From the NCBI GenBank assembly GCA_963716585.1, contig CAVQTN010000002.1, forward strand, positions 434,001-498,000: a stretch of DNA of 64,000 nt, written 5' to 3'. This stretch comes from JAICUY01 sp963716585 (GTDB lineage: Bacteria > Chloroflexota > Limnocylindria > QHBO01). Numbering within the stretch: position 1 is the stretch's first letter; each line of letters starts with the position of its first letter. A model generated the notes under the pieces. It saw only the letters and a list, made by a program, of their open reading frames with translations, searched no databases and was not told the DNA's origin. The translations under genes were made by a program, and so were the position numbers. Positions 54,006 through 63,358 of the stretch are shown one piece after another.

Positions 54006-54296
54006 ATGAAGACCACCGATCCCGACATCCAACTCCTCTCCGCCCTGGCCGATCCGACGCGACTGTCGATCGTCCGCCAGCTGGCCGGGCAGACCATGGT
54101 CTGCGCCTGCGACTTCACCGAATGCTGCGACGTGTCGCAGCCGACCATCTCGCACCATCTCAAGGTGCTGCGCGAGGCCGGCGTCATCGTCAGCGAGCGG
54201 CGCGGGACGAACATCTTCTGCTCCCTTGCGCCCGAGTTCGGCGAGCGCTTCGTGGGCATCGGTTCGAGTCTGTCCGGACTCGTCACGATCTCCTGA
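54006..54296 (+). CDS. ArsR-family metalloregulator
   Basis: This 96-aa winged-helix repressor has LADPTRLSIVRQL at the start and the recognition helix VSQPTISHHLKVLREAG. The region preceding it is unusually Cys-rich: CACDFTECC gives four cysteines near the DNA-reading head, in the position where ArsR proteins bind As(III)/Sb(III). It sits divergent to the Cys-rich micropeptide and downstream of arsC. Its promoter overlaps ATCGAT palindromes, so it is likely autoregulated. Confidence 0.92.
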   Translation: MKTTDPDIQLLSALADPTRLSIVRQLAGQTMVCACDFTECCDVSQPTISHHLKVLREAGVIVSERRGTNIFCSLAPEFGERFVGIGSSLSGLVTIS

Positions 54297-54382
54297 GGAG
54301 CGCAGCCGAGCGATTTGGCCAGCCTCGAGATTGGTGATCCGGCGCGCTGCGCTACACTCGAATCACCTTCTCGAGGAGAACC

Positions 54383-55375
54383 ATGCCGGATTCCCATGTC
54401 AGGGTGGCCGTCACCGGCGCTGCCGGGCAGATTGGTTATGCGCTCCTGTTCCGGATCGCCTCCGGCCAGATGTTCGGCCCTGACACGACGGTCGACCTGC
54501 AGCTGCTCGAGCTCGAACCGGCGCTGCCGGCGCTCGAGGGCGTGAGGATGGAGCTCGATGACTGCGCCTTTCCGCTGCTGCGCGCCATCGTGACCACGGC
54601 CGATACCGATACCGCCTTCGCCGATGCCGACTGGGCGCTGCTGGTCGGCGCAGTGCCGCGCAAGGCCGGCATGGAGCGCAACGACCTGCTGGCCATCAAC
54701 GGCGGGATCTTCACCAGCCAGGGTCGCTCGCTCGCCGCCAACGCCGCCGATGACGTCCACGTGCTGGTGGTCGGCAACCCGTGCAACACCAATTGCCTGA
54801 TCGCCGCGGCCAACGCGCCGCGCATCCGGCCGGAGCGATGGTTCGCCATGACCATGCTCGACCAGAACCGCGGCCGCCACCAGCTGGCGGCTCGCGCGCA
54901 CGTGGCGGTCGACGAGGTGCGCGACCTCGCGATCTGGGGCAACCACTCCTCGACCCAGTTTCCCGATTACTTCCACGCCACCATCTCCGGACGCCCAGCG
55001 CCGGAGATGATCGATGACGACGAATGGCTCTCCGAGGAGTTCCTGGCCACCGTCCAGAAGCGCGGCGCCGCGGTCATTGCCGCACGTGGCTCGTCGTCGG
55101 CGGCGAGCGCCGCCAATGCGATCGTCGACACCGTGCGCGCGATCGCACAGCCAACTGGCGAGATCTTCTCGGCGGCCGTCCCGTCACCGGGAGGCGGCGC
55201 GGCCTACGACGTGCCGCACCGGATCGTGTTCGGCTACCCGCTGCGCGCCACGGCGCCGGGCAGAGTCGAGATCGTGCAGGGGGTCGACCACGGTCCGTGG
55301 GCGCAGTCGAAGATCGACGCGACGCTTGCCGAGCTCGTCGAGGAGCGCGACGCCGTCCGCGACCTGCTGCCGTGA
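54383..55375 (+). CDS. malate dehydrogenase
   Basis: This 330-aa NAD-dependent malate dehydrogenase is of the longer (cytosolic-like) clade. The nucleotide fold is VAVTGAAGQIGYALLFRIASG, substrate loop LVGAVPRKAGMERNDLL (Arg residues), and active-site His in IWGNHSSTQFPD. GAGGAGA lies 6 nt before the ATG. The citrate synthase gene starts within its stop (GTGA), so the two TCA enzymes are coupled. Confidence 0.95.
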   Translation: MPDSHVRVAVTGAAGQIGYALLFRIASGQMFGPDTTVDLQLLELEPALPALEGVRMELDDCAFPLLRAIVTTADTDTAFADADWALLVGAVPRKAGMERNDLLAINGGIFTSQGRSLAANAADDVHVLVVGNPCNTNCLIAAANAPRIRPERWFAMTMLDQNRGRHQLAARAHVAVDEVRDLAIWGNHSSTQFPDYFHATISGRPAPEMIDDDEWLSEEFLATVQKRGAAVIAARGSSSAASAANAIVDTVRAIAQPTGEIFSAAVPSPGGGAAYDVPHRIVFGYPLRATAPGRVEIVQGVDHGPWAQSKIDATLAELVEERDAVRDLLP

Positions 55376-56682
55376 CCGAGACCATCGAGGCCATCCACAG
55401 CGGCACCGCGCAGCTCGCCTACGACGGGTCGAGCTTCGACCTTCCCGTCGTCACCGGTTCCGAGGGAGAGCGCGCCGTCGACATCGGCATGCTGCGCGGG
55501 CAGAGCGGGCTGATCACGCTGGATCCGGGCTACGGCAACAGCGGTTCGTGCACCAGCGCCATCACCTTCCTGGACGGCGAGCAGGGCATCCTGCGCTACC
55601 GCGGCTATCCGATCGAGCAGCTCGCCGAGCACTCGACCTTCCTGGAGGTTGCCTACCTGCTGATCTACGGCGAGCTGCCGACGCAGGCGCAGCTCGACGG
55701 CTTCAAGGACGAGGTGACGCGTCACACGCTGATCCGCGAGGAGATGCGCCACTTCTTCGACTCGTTCCCGACCGATGCCCATCCCATGGCCGTGCTGGCC
55801 GCCGGCACCGTCAGCCTGTCGACCTTCTACCCGGACAGCCAGCAGATCCTCGACCCGGAGGCGGTCGAGGTCACCATCAAGCGCCTCATCGCCAAGCTGC
55901 CGACCCTCGCGGCCTGGTCGTTCAAGAAGGCGGTCGGCCAGCCGTACGTCTATCCGCAGAACGACCTGGGCTATGCCGCCAACCTGCTGCACATGATGTT
56001 CGCGGTGCCGTCCGAGCCGTACGAGGTCAACGAGGACGTGGCCGGGGCGCTGGAGCTCCTCATGATCCTGCATGCCGATCACGAGCAGAACTGCTCGGCA
56101 TCGACCGTGCGCATGGTTGGCAGCAGCCGCGCGAACCTGTACGCCTCGATCAGCGCCGGCATCAGCGCGCTGTGGGGGCCGCTCCACGGTGGCGCGAACG
56201 AGGCAGTGATCAACACCCTGGAGCGCATCGTCGCCGATGGCGGCAACGTGCAGAAGTACGTGGACCGCGCCAAGGACCCTGACGACAGCTTCCGGCTGGC
56301 GGGTTTTGGGCACCGCGTCTACAAGAACTTCGACCCGCGAGCCAGGATCATCAAGGCGGCCGCGGACCGGGTGCTGCTGGCGACCGGCGCCGATGACCAG
56401 CTCTTCGAGGTGGCGCAGCGGCTCGAGGAGGTTGCACTTCACGACGAATACTTCGTCAGCCGCAAGCTCTACCCGAACGTGGATTTCTACTCCGGGCTGA
56501 TCTACCGCGCCATCGGCTTTCCCAAGAACATGTTCACCAACTGCTTCGCCATCGGTCGCCTGCCCGGCTGGATCGCGCAGTGGAAGGAAATGATCGAGTC
56601 GCCGGAGACCAAGATCGGGCGGCCGAGACAGATCTACGTGGGACCGACCGAGCGCAGCTACCAGCCCATTCAGCAGCGCTGA
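55372..56682 (+). CDS. citrate synthase
   Basis: This 436-aa type II-like citrate synthase condenses acetyl-CoA with oxaloacetate. Active-site His residues are in GPLHGGANEAV and GFGHRVYKNFDPRA, and the catalytic Asp is in NVDFYSGLIYRAIG. The N-terminal small domain is of the hexameric Gram-negative/actinobacterial type. The GTG at 55372 overlaps the mdh stop; the frame is open upstream but without homology. Confidence 0.95.
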   Translation: MTETIEAIHSGTAQLAYDGSSFDLPVVTGSEGERAVDIGMLRGQSGLITLDPGYGNSGSCTSAITFLDGEQGILRYRGYPIEQLAEHSTFLEVAYLLIYGELPTQAQLDGFKDEVTRHTLIREEMRHFFDSFPTDAHPMAVLAAGTVSLSTFYPDSQQILDPEAVEVTIKRLIAKLPTLAAWSFKKAVGQPYVYPQNDLGYAANLLHMMFAVPSEPYEVNEDVAGALELLMILHADHEQNCSASTVRMVGSSRANLYASISAGISALWGPLHGGANEAVINTLERIVADGGNVQKYVDRAKDPDDSFRLAGFGHRVYKNFDPRARIIKAAADRVLLATGADDQLFEVAQRLEEVALHDEYFVSRKLYPNVDFYSGLIYRAIGFPKNMFTNCFAIGRLPGWIAQWKEMIESPETKIGRPRQIYVGPTERSYQPIQQR

Positions 56683-56737
56683 CGCTGGTGCGCATTCGCA
56701 CGGCACGGAGAGCCGAAATCGGCGATATTGCGCGAAG

Positions 56738-57517
56738 ATGCGCCTGACCGTCCTTGGCCGCAGCCCGGCCCGCCCCAACCCTGGCGAGCCGTGCGCCGGC
56801 TACCTGGTGGAGGGCGGCGGCAGTCGCCTGATGCTCGATGCCGGCCCCGGCACGGTCGCACAGCTTCTGCGCCGGACGACCCCCGAGCAGCTCGACGCGG
56901 TCGTCATCAGCCACATGCACACCGATCATTTCCTGGACCTGGTCACCCTGCGCTACTCCTATCCCTGGCTCGAGCCGGCGCCGAAGCGACTGCGCATCAT
57001 CGTCCCGCCCGGCTCTGCCGAGCAGCTGCAGGACCTCGCCCGCGGCGCCGGATTTCCCGACTTCTTCGCCAGGAGCTTTCGCTTCGAAGAGCACGATGGC
57101 ATGACCGCCTTCGAGGTCGGCAGCCTGCGTCTTGAGCCACACGCCACGCAGCACTTCGTCCCGACCTGGGGCTTTCGCATCGAGGCGCGCGGGACCGAGG
57201 AGGTGCCGGGCCGGGTGCTGGCCTACTCGGCGGACACCGCACCGACGCCGGTCCTCGGGAAGCTGGCCGACGGCGCGGCGCTGTTCCTGTGCGAGGCCGC
57301 ACTGCGCTCGATCGCGGAGGATCCGCCCGGCGCCGAGAACCGCGGGCACCTCCTGCCCAGCGAGGCGGGCATCGCGGCCCGGCAGGCCGGCGTCGGGCGG
57401 CTGGTGCTCACCCACCTGCCGATCGACAACGGCAGCGAATGGGCTCGCGACGAGGCAGCTGCCGAGTTCAGCGGCGGGGTGGAGGTGGCGGAGCTGCTGA
57501 AGAGCTACGACGTCTGA
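56738..57517 (+). CDS. MBL-fold metallo-hydrolase (RNase Z-like)
   Basis: This 259-aa metallo-beta-lactamase-fold protein has a full metal motif (VVISHMHTDHFLD) and further ligands in PHATQHFVPT and LAYSADTAP, ending with LVLTHLPI. It resembles RNase Z / arylsulfatase-like members. The substrate is uncertain. GATATT about 8 nt upstream of the ATG could be a leaderless -10. It follows citrate synthase by 55 bp. Confidence 0.85.
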   Translation: MRLTVLGRSPARPNPGEPCAGYLVEGGGSRLMLDAGPGTVAQLLRRTTPEQLDAVVISHMHTDHFLDLVTLRYSYPWLEPAPKRLRIIVPPGSAEQLQDLARGAGFPDFFARSFRFEEHDGMTAFEVGSLRLEPHATQHFVPTWGFRIEARGTEEVPGRVLAYSADTAPTPVLGKLADGAALFLCEAALRSIAEDPPGAENRGHLLPSEAGIAARQAGVGRLVLTHLPIDNGSEWARDEAAAEFSGGVEVAELLKSYDV

Positions 57518-57520
57518 GGC

Positions 57521-58075
57521 TCACGGCACCTCGCCGCCTTCGACCCGGGCGCGGGCGATATAGCGGTCGGCCGACCAGGTGGTCAGCGCCCAGACGACGG
57601 ACAGCAGCAGGGTCACGCCGACCAGGATCAGGGCGACCACCAGGGTGCGGCTTCCGAGCGCCCCGCCCAGGATCAGGGTGCCGACGGCGGTGACCACGAT
57701 GACCAGGCCGATCATCATCAGCCCCATCTTGGCGGCCGTCAGCAGGAACCAGCCGAGCGCATGATCCTGCGCGCGGCCGGCCAACCACAGGACGGTCGGC
57801 CCGGCGCCCCCGAACAGGCCGACGTACAGGCCGAAGCCGGAGAACAGGGCACCGATGCCGAGGTGCTGGCGGAGGACCACGGCCGCGAAGATCCAGGCCG
57901 CGAGCAGCGCGCTTCCGGCACCGATCCCGATCAGCCACATCAGCAGCAGCGTCGCGGTGCTGCCGGAAAGCCGCTCCACGAGCTCGCCGTCGTCGGTCTC
58001 GACCATCTCGGTGGGGCTCCCCTCCGCCAGCCTGGACGGCCGTTTCTCGTCGGGGCGGGGTGGCCGATCGGTCAT
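57521..58075 (-). CDS. hypothetical membrane protein, 184 aa
   Basis: This 184-aa protein has an acidic/basic N-terminal cytosolic tail of about 40 residues and four hydrophobic helices, ending RVEGGEVP. The ATG overlaps the stop of the transsulfuration gene (ATGA), so it is co-transcribed with it. I recognise no family. Confidence 0.75.
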   Translation of the reverse strand: MTDRPPRPDEKRPSRLAEGSPTEMVETDDGELVERLSGSTATLLLMWLIGIGAGSALLAAWIFAAVVLRQHLGIGALFSGFGLYVGLFGGAGPTVLWLAGRAQDHALGWFLLTAAKMGLMMIGLVIVVTAVGTLILGGALGSRTLVVALILVGVTLLLSVVWALTTWSADRYIARARVEGGEVP

Positions 58076-59229
58076 GTCGCCTCGAAGGCCGATGCCAGGT
58101 CACGCACCAGGTCATCGACCGCCTCGATGCCCACCGACAGGCGCACCAGCGCCGCCGGCACCTCCAGCGGCGATCCGGAGGCCGATGCGTGGGTCATCGC
58201 CGCCGGCAGCTCGATGAGCGACTCCACGGCGCCCAGCGACTCGGCCAGCGTGAAGAGCCGCGTGCGCGCCACGAAGTCGCGGGCATGCTGCTCGTCGGCC
58301 AGCTCGAAGCTGACCATGGCGCCGGCCAGCCGCATCTGCCGCTCCACCAGGTCGCGCTGCGGGTTGTCGGCGAGGCCTGGATAGTGGACCGCCGTCACCT
58401 CGGCCCGCGAGCCGAGCCAGGTGGCGATCAGGGCCGCGCTGGCCGAGGCGCGCTCCATGCGCAGCGCCAGGGTCCGCATCCCGCGCATCAGCAGCCAGCA
58501 GTCGAACGGGCTGGGCACCGCGCCCGCGGCGTTCTGCGTGAATCGCAGCCGCTCGGCGAGCCCGTCGTCACGCGTGGCGATCAAGCCACCGATCACGTCG
58601 GAGTGCCCGCCGAGGTACTTCGTCGCGGAATGGAGCACCAGGTCGGCGCCCAGCTCCAGCGGTCGCTGCAGGTACGGGGTCGCGAATGTGTTGTCGACCA
58701 CCGTGCGGGCGCCCGCACTCGCGGCCAGACGGGTCACCGCCGAGATGTCGACGACCTTCAGCAGCGGGTTGGTCGGCGTCTCGATCCAGACCATGCGTGC
58801 CGGCCGCGGCTCGTTGAGCGCCGCCGCCAGGGCGTCCAGGTCGCGCAGGTCGACGGCGTCGGTCTGGATCCCGTAGCGTCGCCAGACTCGGTCGGCCAGC
58901 CGCCACGTGCCGCCGTAGGCGTCATCGCTCATCAGCAGCCGGTCGCCGGGTTCCAGCAGGTAGAGCACGTTCTGCGTCGCGGCCAGGCCGGACGCGTAGG
59001 CCAGCCCGTGCGCGGCGCCCTCGAGCGTCGCGATCGCCGACTCCAGGGCGCGGCGCGTCGGATTGCCGCTGCGCCCGTATTCGAAGCCGCCGCGCAGCCC
59101 GCCGATGCCGTCCTGCTTGAACGTCGTCGACAGCTGGATCGCCGGCGATACGCCGCCGGTCGCCAGATCGGGAGCCGCGCCGGCGTGGACGGCCAGCGTC
59201 TCGAACTGATCGTTGGTTGGATCGGTCAT
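58072..59229 (-). CDS. cystathionine gamma-synthase/lyase family enzyme
   Basis: This 385-aa Cys/Met-metabolism PLP enzyme has FEYGRSGNPTRRALE near the N-terminus, YASGLAATQN for the PLP phosphate, and the Schiff-base Lys in LHSATKYLGGHSDVIGG. It could be the synthase (MetB) or the gamma-lyase of reverse transsulfuration. A cystathionine beta-synthase-like gene at the window end favours reverse transsulfuration, but the assignment is open. CACAAT lies 9 nt before the ATG. Confidence 0.9.
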   Translation of the reverse strand: MTDPTNDQFETLAVHAGAAPDLATGGVSPAIQLSTTFKQDGIGGLRGGFEYGRSGNPTRRALESAIATLEGAAHGLAYASGLAATQNVLYLLEPGDRLLMSDDAYGGTWRLADRVWRRYGIQTDAVDLRDLDALAAALNEPRPARMVWIETPTNPLLKVVDISAVTRLAASAGARTVVDNTFATPYLQRPLELGADLVLHSATKYLGGHSDVIGGLIATRDDGLAERLRFTQNAAGAVPSPFDCWLLMRGMRTLALRMERASASAALIATWLGSRAEVTAVHYPGLADNPQRDLVERQMRLAGAMVSFELADEQHARDFVARTRLFTLAESLGAVESLIELPAAMTHASASGSPLEVPAALVRLSVGIEAVDDLVRDLASAFEAT

Positions 59230-59314
59230 GCGCCGGTCATTGTGGCAGGCTCACGCGTTCGGCTCACGCGAGCGACTACGCTGCGCTCGACGTCCACAGC
59301 TTGAGGTCGGAGCC

Positions 59315-60031
59315 ATGTCGTTCGAGCGCAGCCTCCCCGGCACCGGCATCGGGGCCGAGCCGGCGCCCGCGCCGGCACCTGGAAGCACGACTCCCGCGCA
59401 GATGCGCCTGCAGATCCTGTCCACCGAGCACTGGAGCCTGCTCGCCTCTCGGTCGCTGGCCTGGAACGAGTCGTTCAGCCGAGCCGGCATGTTCCTGACG
59501 ACCCTGTCGGGCGCGATGGTGGCGCTTGCGCTGGTCTCCCAGGCGTCGCATTTCGACTCCGGGTTCGTCCTGTTCGCGCTCGTCGTCCTTCCGATCACGC
59601 TGTTCGTGGGCGTGACCACGTTCCTGCGCATGGGCGCCTCGAACTGGCATGACGCGCGCTGCGTGGAGGGCATGAACCGGATCCGCGGCGCCTACCTGGA
59701 AATGGCACCTGAGCTGCGGCCGTACTTCGTCATGAGCCCGCACGACGACGCCATCGGGGTCGGTGTGACGATGTCGCATCCGCCTGGGATGAGCCTGGCC
59801 GTCCAGCTGCTGGCGAGCACACCGATGTTGGTCATGGTCCTCGACAGCGTCCTCGCCGCGGTGATCGTCGCCCTCGCCGGCATCCAGCTCGGGCTGATGA
59901 CGTCGGTCGCCATCGGGCTCGGGGGCGTGGTGTTCGTGGCCGTCGCCACGCTGCACCTCCGCTACGGCGCCGGGCAAGTCAGGCGTGGGATCGCGTCGGT
60001 GCAGCCCCTCTTCCCATCGCCGCCGAGCTGA
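59315..60031 (+). CDS. hypothetical membrane protein, 238 aa
   Basis: This 238-aa protein has a Pro/Ala-rich N-terminus and two pairs of hydrophobic helices (about 75-120 and 175-225) around a soluble loop. GAGG lies about 10 nt upstream of the ATG. It ends 10 bp from a convergent DUF6220-like gene. The function is unknown. Confidence 0.75.
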   Translation: MSFERSLPGTGIGAEPAPAPAPGSTTPAQMRLQILSTEHWSLLASRSLAWNESFSRAGMFLTTLSGAMVALALVSQASHFDSGFVLFALVVLPITLFVGVTTFLRMGASNWHDARCVEGMNRIRGAYLEMAPELRPYFVMSPHDDAIGVGVTMSHPPGMSLAVQLLASTPMLVMVLDSVLAAVIVALAGIQLGLMTSVAIGLGGVVFVAVATLHLRYGAGQVRRGIASVQPLFPSPPS

Positions 60032-60041
60032 GTCCACGAGC

Positions 60042-60470
60042 TCAGCCGGCGCCCGGCCCGTTTCCCGCCGGTCGCGGAAGCGCTGCGGACATGTCCCTGG
60101 CCCTCCACCGCGCCGTTGCGGCGCGAGCCACGACGATGGCAACCAGCAGGATCATGAACCCGTTCAGCGGGTGGAGCGCGGCGACCGCCGGGGCCGACTC
60201 GCGCAACGCGACCAGGACCGACTGCAGCGCGAACAGCACGACAAGCAGGGCCGCCAGGCTGATCTGACGTGCCCCGAGCCGCGCGACGATGGCGGCCACC
60301 AGCAGAATCAGCGTCAACCACCCGAAGAGGTAGCCGAAGTTCCGGTGGGTCGCGAACGACTCGGCGGAGTCGAACACCCCGAGGCCGGCAAGAAACACCT
60401 GGAAGACGACGCATGCCACGAACAGCCAGGCGGCGCCGAGATGGACCAGGCGAGCAATGCGTGCGGGCAT
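60042..60470 (-). CDS. DUF6220-like four-helix membrane protein
   Basis: This 142-aa protein has four transmembrane helices and a DUF6220-like pattern (FVACVVFQVFLAGLGVF, HRNFGYLFGWL and ALHPLNGFMILLVA). The conserved His residues at helix ends could bind haem. AGGAGG lies 7 nt before the ATG. It may be a small redox or accessory membrane protein, though no partner is visible. Confidence 0.8.
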   Translation of the reverse strand: MPARIARLVHLGAAWLFVACVVFQVFLAGLGVFDSAESFATHRNFGYLFGWLTLILLVAAIVARLGARQISLAALLVVLFALQSVLVALRESAPAVAALHPLNGFMILLVAIVVARAATARWRARDMSAALPRPAGNGPGAG

Positions 60471-60544
60471 GCGAGAGCCTCCTCAGTGACGGTCGTCAGT
60501 GCGACTCGCCGGGATTGTCGCACCCGCCTGCGACCGCGCCTCGG

Positions 60545-60958
60545 TCAGCGCCGCTGCATGAACCGGCTCGGGTCCTCGAGCGGTGCGAAGCCGACCTTCT
60601 CGTAGAGCGCGTGCGCGTCGCGTGTCGCGAGCAGCCAGCGACGAAGCGATTGCAGGTCCGGGTGCGCAATGACGCACTGCATCAGCCAAACGCCCAGGCC
60701 ACGCCCACGCCAGGCTTCCTCGACGAAGACGTCGCCGACCCACGCGAACGTGGCACGGTCCGAAACGACACGGGCGAAGCCGATCTGCCGGTCACCGGCA
60801 TACACGCCGAAGCAGATCGATCCCTCGATCGATCGCTGGACGGTCTCTCGTGCAATCCCGGCGGCCCAATACGAACGCTCGAGAAAGCCGTGCACCGCCG
60901 AGACGTCGACCCGCTGCGGGTCAGTATCGATCTCGACGTCGCCCCGCCGCCAATGCAC
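60545..60958 (-). CDS. GNAT-family N-acetyltransferase
   Basis: This 137-aa acetyltransferase has FVEEAWRGRGLGVWLMQ, the acetyl-CoA P-loop (Q/RxxGxG/A form). VHGFLERSYWAAG near the N-terminus and HALYEKVGFAPL near the end are typical of GNATs. The GTG at 60958 lies 10 bp after the mmsA stop and is not supported by a clear ribosome binding site. The target is unknown. Confidence 0.84.
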   Translation of the reverse strand: MHWRRGDVEIDTDPQRVDVSAVHGFLERSYWAAGIARETVQRSIEGSICFGVYAGDRQIGFARVVSDRATFAWVGDVFVEEAWRGRGLGVWLMQCVIAHPDLQSLRRWLLATRDAHALYEKVGFAPLEDPSRFMQRR

Positions 60959-60968
60959 TGCCGGTGCG

Positions 60969-62510
<1,542 letters not shown>

Positions 62511-62600
62511 GATTCTCCTCGTTCGTCCGTGGGGTTGGGTTCCATGGTACTCGCGAAGCGGAAAACGGCCCGGCGGTCGGGCGGGGCGGGGGTGGCTGGC

Positions 62601-62779
62601 GAGTCGCCAGGTGACTCAAACGAGTGACAGGCGGGGGCTCACCTGCTGTTGAGTCTCGAGGTGACTGAAATCAGCGGGTTTGAGGGTGAGTGCCACTCAG
62701 AACGGTCGTTTTCAGTCACCAGGGGACTGGAACGCAGGTGAGCCACGGGTTTCCGCTCGTTTCAGTCGTGTGGTGACTG
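62601..62779. repeat. symmetric array of four 17-bp palindromes
   Basis: Four (G/C)AGTC-N7-GACT(G/C) units start at 62601, 62651, 62713 and 62763. The whole stretch is itself mirror-symmetric about base 62690. AGGTGACT(C/G)AAA repeats at 62609 and 62659 mirror TTTCAGTC at 62711 and 62760, and GGCTCACCTGC (62636-62646) mirrors GCAGGTGAGCC (62734-62744). It lies between the gene ending at 62877 and the mmsA start at 62510, both on the - strand. It could be an operator array, a structured RNA or a mobile-type palindromic repeat. The rest of the 366-bp gap shows nothing else. Confidence 0.7.
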
Positions 62780-62876
62780 AAAGCGGGCCTCCGCACCGGT
62801 CAGTTGGCGCTCCGGGCCACGGCCGTGCTGTCTCAGCCGCCCTCTCATCTGGATGGCGCGGGTGGCATGAGAGCGC

Positions 62877-63311
62877 TCAACCGGAGTGGCGGTCGCTGGA
62901 CGGCCGGAGCGCCATCGCGCTGGCGAGCGCAAGGCCGGAGTAGGCAATCGCCAACGACAGAGGAATGAGAAGGAGATACGGTTCGGGACCGTCCAGCCGG
63001 AACATCTTGGATCCGTAGTAGACCGTGAGCCACAGCCACCACGTCGCAAGGACCGAGCCAGTGATGACCGCGAACCAGAGGGCCAGGCGTGATCCAGCAA
63101 TGATCCCTACGACGAGGACGAGATGCGCGATGACGAGCCACGGCACCCATGGCCAAGGCGCCGAGTGATACGCATCCCAGAACCAACCGATGCCCGCATC
63201 GGGCATGTCATGAAGGTTCAACACCTCGAGGATCGATTCCGCGGCGCCTGCCACGAGCAGGAGCGCGGCCGCGACCACCCGCGACTGCCGAGGCTGAACC
63301 CGTACTGTCAT
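62877..63311 (-). CDS. hypothetical membrane protein, 144 aa
   Basis: This 144-aa protein has four hydrophobic helices and conserved-looking aromatic loops (GWFWDAYHSAPWPWVPW). The C-terminus is soluble and basic. It stands alone, 47 bp downstream of the cysteine synthase gene. No family was recognised. Confidence 0.72.
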   Translation of the reverse strand: MTVRVQPRQSRVVAAALLLVAGAAESILEVLNLHDMPDAGIGWFWDAYHSAPWPWVPWLVIAHLVLVVGIIAGSRLALWFAVITGSVLATWWLWLTVYYGSKMFRLDGPEPYLLLIPLSLAIAYSGLALASAMALRPSSDRHSG

Positions 63312-63358
63312 CAGCGCATGGTGCCACGGTGGGCGCCGATCGTCGCCGCGCCGCGCGA

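Noticed and set aside
58060..59304. 414-codon + frame opposite the transsulfuration gene
   Set aside because: It mirrors a full-length PLP enzyme with intact motifs; the antisense product is low-complexity.
62601..62779. CRISPR array
   Set aside because: Units are short inverted palindromes, the block is mirror-symmetric rather than directly repeated, there is no constant 28-37 bp repeat with unique spacers, and no cas genes are present.
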